From Candidatus Saccharimonadia bacterium (lineage in GTDB: Bacteria > Patescibacteriota > Saccharimonadia > Saccharimonadales > Saccharimonadaceae), in contig JALRDG010000064.1 of NCBI GenBank assembly GCA_023257055.1, forward strand, positions 1 to 5,391: a stretch of DNA of 5,391 nt, read 5' to 3'. The first letter of the stretch is position 1, and the number at the start of each line of letters is the position of its first letter. This document shows positions 3,657 through 5,391 of this stretch, piece by piece. The notes beneath the pieces were generated by a model that was not told the DNA's origin, searched no databases, and saw only the letters and a list, made by a program, of their open reading frames with translations. The position numbers and the translations under genes were made by a program.

Positions 3657-5391
3657 ATGGGAAATCCGCTCCGGCGTTCGTCTTGGTGGCCCTTTGGCCG
3701 CAGACAGACGAACACCACCGAAGCAGCCCCGGTCCGATTCGTACCCCGTGAGGAGTACGATAGGATTCAGGCGCAAAATGCCCGTGACCGTGCAACCACC
3801 GCTACCCAATCCCCCGAAGGAGGTGTTCCCGTGGAACGCACTACCAACACTGGCAGTCACCAGACTGTCAATGAAGGATCGTCCGCACCACGCAAGGCAC
3901 TCGGAGTCATCCTCGGTCTTCTCGCACTGCTTGCAGTCATCGTACTGCTTGTATGGGGACTGCCGAAGCTGTTCAACACGAACGATGACACTCCGGTTTC
4001 CCCGGTCGAGACGACTGCGCCGGCCGACCCGTCGACAACTCCGCCCCCGGGCGAAGACGAGACGAGCGAGCCCGTCGCAACGTCCACGCCGGTCAACGAA
4101 GGTACCAACGGTACGCGCGTTACGGAAGACCCGTCCGTTCGAGATCTGCTCGAGCGTAACGGCTACCGTGCCGCTGACGGTTGGACTACCGACGTGAACG
4201 AGCGTGCGTTCGATGACATTGCCGATAACAATCCCGGCCTCGGGGTTGTCGGTACGTCGTTCGCGACTACTCCCGAGCAGGCTGCCGCAGCCGCGAAGAA
4301 CAACCCCACCGTCGGTGGTACGTACGAGCAGAAGGCCAATCCGGCCAACTGGGTTCTCGTCTACACCCCCGAATGCGTGGAATACCCCGACATGGCCTAC
4401 CAGAACCAGGATGGTTCGTTCGGCCGTGGCGGTGGTTTCGTGGAATGTGGCGCTGCCGACTGGGTGAACATTGCCGCCCTCAAGGACGGCCACAAGGATG
4501 CTCGCTTCCGCCTGCTGTGTGACAACGGCGTCTACGTGACGCCGCGACGCACCGAAGAGGAGGCGACGTTCCCCGAGGTTCAGCCCAACGAGAAGGTTGC
4601 TGCCGCTGGTGCAACCCCGGCCCCCAAGAAGGCTGAGGTCACAACCGTCACCGTCAAGCAGGACATCCCTGCTGCTGGCGCTACCACGTCCACTCCGGCA
4701 CCCGAGGCTCCGGCCAAGGTTGTCGAGAAAAAGACGATCGTCACGATCGTTAAGGACTGCGTCTGCAAGTACGTACCGATCATTCCGTGTGAAGAGACTC
4801 CTGCCCCCGAGAAGCCGCAGCCGACCCCGTCGGCGCCGCCCACCGGTCAGGTACCTCCCACGCCTTCCGAGGAGCCCACTCCGACCCCGACACCTTCCGA
4901 GACGCCGAGTGAGGAGCCTACTCCCACTACAACCCCGACCCCGACCCCGTCTGAGACGCCGTCGGAAACCCCGTCCCCGACGCCCACGCCGACGCCTTCC
5001 GAGACGCCGAGTGAGACGCCCACGCCGACCCCGACGCCGACGCCCACCGAGTCTTGTACTCCGGGCCCGAAGACGGGCAACAGCTGTGAGCCGGTAGAGG
5101 AGATTCCGGTCGAGGTCTGTGACGAGGAGACCGGCACCATCATCAAGGTGCCCTCGGACGAGATCGAGAACTACCCGACTCCTATTGAGGACTGCGCGCC
5201 CACGGAGGAGCCGACCGAGGAGCCGACGACGGAGCCCACCGAGGAGCCCACGGAGGAGCCGACCGAGGAGCCGACGACGGAGCCCACCGAGGAGCCTACC
5301 CAGGAGCCCACGGAGGAGCCGACGACCGGCAAGGACCCTGAGAAGGATCCCGCCGAGACTGGCAACGCTCCCGACAACGGAGCGCCCGTCA
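3657..5391 (+). CDS. Membrane-anchored, stalked surface protein of unknown family, partial (3' end beyond window)
   Basis: The frame stays open for 578 codons to the window edge. Residues 1-80 are a cytoplasmic tail with a basic, aromatic start ([16 protein letters not shown]). One membrane helix (about 81-102, [19 protein letters not shown]) follows, so the rest should be outside the cell (N-in). After a Pro/Thr linker comes a folded domain, about 159-298, with [31 protein letters not shown] and [11 protein letters not shown]. Its cysteines at 240, 264 and 288 are evenly spaced by 24. I do not recognise the domain. Next are an Ala/Pro/Lys linker, a Cys pair (DCVCKY), a [11 protein letters not shown] stalk (400-466), a Cys-containing segment, and a second acidic stalk of PTEEP units (515-558). 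Such stalks are typical of cell-surface adhesins. Codons end mostly in C or G, unlike the rest of the window. A strong internal start exists at Val59. Adhesion or host contact is a guess. Confidence 0.88.
   Translation, partial: MGNPLRRSSWWPFGRRQTNTTEAAPVRFVPREEYDRIQAQNARDRATTATQSPEGGVPVERTTNTGSHQTVNEGSSAPRKALGVILGLLALLAVIVLLVWGLPKLFNTNDDTPVSPVETTAPADPSTTPPPGEDETSEPVATSTPVNEGTNGTRVTEDPSVRDLLERNGYRAADGWTTDVNERAFDDIADNNPGLGVVGTSFATTPEQAAAAAKNNPTVGGTYEQKANPANWVLVYTPECVEYPDMAYQNQDGSFGRGGGFVECGAADWVNIAALKDGHKDARFRLLCDNGVYVTPRRTEEEATFPEVQPNEKVAAAGATPAPKKAEVTTVTVKQDIPAAGATTSTPAPEAPAKVVEKKTIVTIVKDCVCKYVPIIPCEETPAPEKPQPTPSAPPTGQVPPTPSEEPTPTPTPSETPSEEPTPTTTPTPTPSETPSETPSPTPTPTPSETPSETPTPTPTPTPTESCTPGPKTGNSCEPVEEIPVEVCDEETGTIIKVPSDEIENYPTPIEDCAPTEEPTEEPTTEPTEEPTEEPTEEPTTEPTEEPTQEPTEEPTTGKDPEKDPAETGNAPDNGAPV
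3817..3833 (+). promoter_or_regulatory. Internal ribosome binding site with in-frame GTG start
   Basis: AAGGAGGTG (3817-3825) is an almost perfect complement of the 16S rRNA 3' end and lies at normal spacing before GTG at 3831-3833, in the frame of the surface protein. Initiation there would give a product with 21 residues before the membrane helix instead of about 79. It is stronger than the upstream site at 3643. Confidence 0.5.
4854..5054 (+). repeat. Low-complexity coding repeat, Thr/Pro/Ser/Glu stalk
   Basis: The region encodes alternating PT units broken by SETPSE blocks, for example [13 protein letters not shown]. The DNA CCTTCCGAGACGCCGAGTGA occurs twice (near 4889 and 4996), but the repeat is degenerate overall. 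Such segments form extended, often glycosylated stalks and can vary in length by slippage. Confidence 0.85.
5199..5294 (+). repeat. Two identical 48-bp tandem repeats in the second stalk
   Basis: Copies 5199-5246 and 5247-5294 are identical at all 48 bases, including third codon positions, and encode [16 protein letters not shown] each. A third, diverged and shortened copy ([11 protein letters not shown]) runs on to about 5327. Exact identity points to recent duplication. Confidence 0.9.

Noticed and set aside
3603..4493. Minus-strand frame of 296 codons opposite the surface-protein gene
   Set aside because: Open only because the plus-strand gene has strong third-position GC bias. It lacks a ribosome binding site and its composition is not protein-like, whereas the plus frame shows a tail, membrane helix and domains.
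4597..5097. Arg/Pro-rich 166-codon plus-strand frame
   Set aside because: It is the shifted reading of the Pro/Thr/Glu-coding repeats; long runs of Arg and Pro arise from CCG/CGA repeats.
5199..5330. CRISPR-like or satellite array
   Set aside because: The 48-bp units are directly adjacent without spacers, in frame and coding for a regular peptide repeat.
4847..5377. Val/Gly- and Ser/Val/Gly-repeat frames on the minus strand
   Set aside because: They are antisense readings of the PT and PTEE stalk repeats with no start signals.
1..5391. Insertion sequence, transposase or integrase
   Set aside because: No such reading frame, terminal inverted repeats or target-site duplications of adequate length are visible.

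Overview
The window fits a small-genome bacterium of the Candidate Phyla Radiation, most likely Saccharibacteria (TM7) or a relative. This is an inference. It rests on a type IV prepilin, compact gene packing, several genes whose -10 box lies so close to the start codon that their mRNAs would be leaderless, and a Thr/Pro/Glu-rich surface protein. No marker gene in the window proves the lineage. The standard genetic code fits every gene.

Layout. Positions 1-1015 (minus) hold the N-terminal three quarters of pyruvate kinase, cut by the window edge. Just upstream on the same strand, 1041-2009 encodes a glycoside hydrolase of the GH5 exo-beta-1,3-glucanase type without a visible signal peptide. 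An 81-bp divergent promoter region with a 10-bp palindrome separates it from a type IV prepilin-like gene (2091-2771, plus). A perfect 21-bp inverted repeat, probably a bidirectional terminator, lies between the prepilin gene and a convergent tRNA-Glu(UUC) gene (2840-2914, minus); the repeat includes the encoded CCA end of the tRNA. A second strong hairpin (2970-3011) separates the tRNA from a 102-residue unknown protein (3020-3328, minus).

From about 3330 to 3650 there is no convincing gene. This stretch holds back-to-back sigma70-type promoters and a leader of about 190 nt that can fold into a three-way junction. The leader precedes a large open reading frame (3657 to beyond 5391, plus) for a single-pass membrane-anchored, cysteine-containing surface protein with two low-complexity stalks. 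That gene is clearly richer in G+C than the rest of the window and carries a near-perfect internal ribosome binding site before an in-frame GTG.

How the parts relate. Pyruvate kinase and the glucanase suggest sugar metabolism, but each has its own promoter signal, so they are neighbours rather than a proven operon. The prepilin and the stalked protein are both envelope components and could mediate surface attachment, such as contact with a host cell; this is inferred. The most interesting part is the surface-protein locus, with its structured leader, dual start sites, unfamiliar three-cysteine ectodomain and exact 48-bp repeats.
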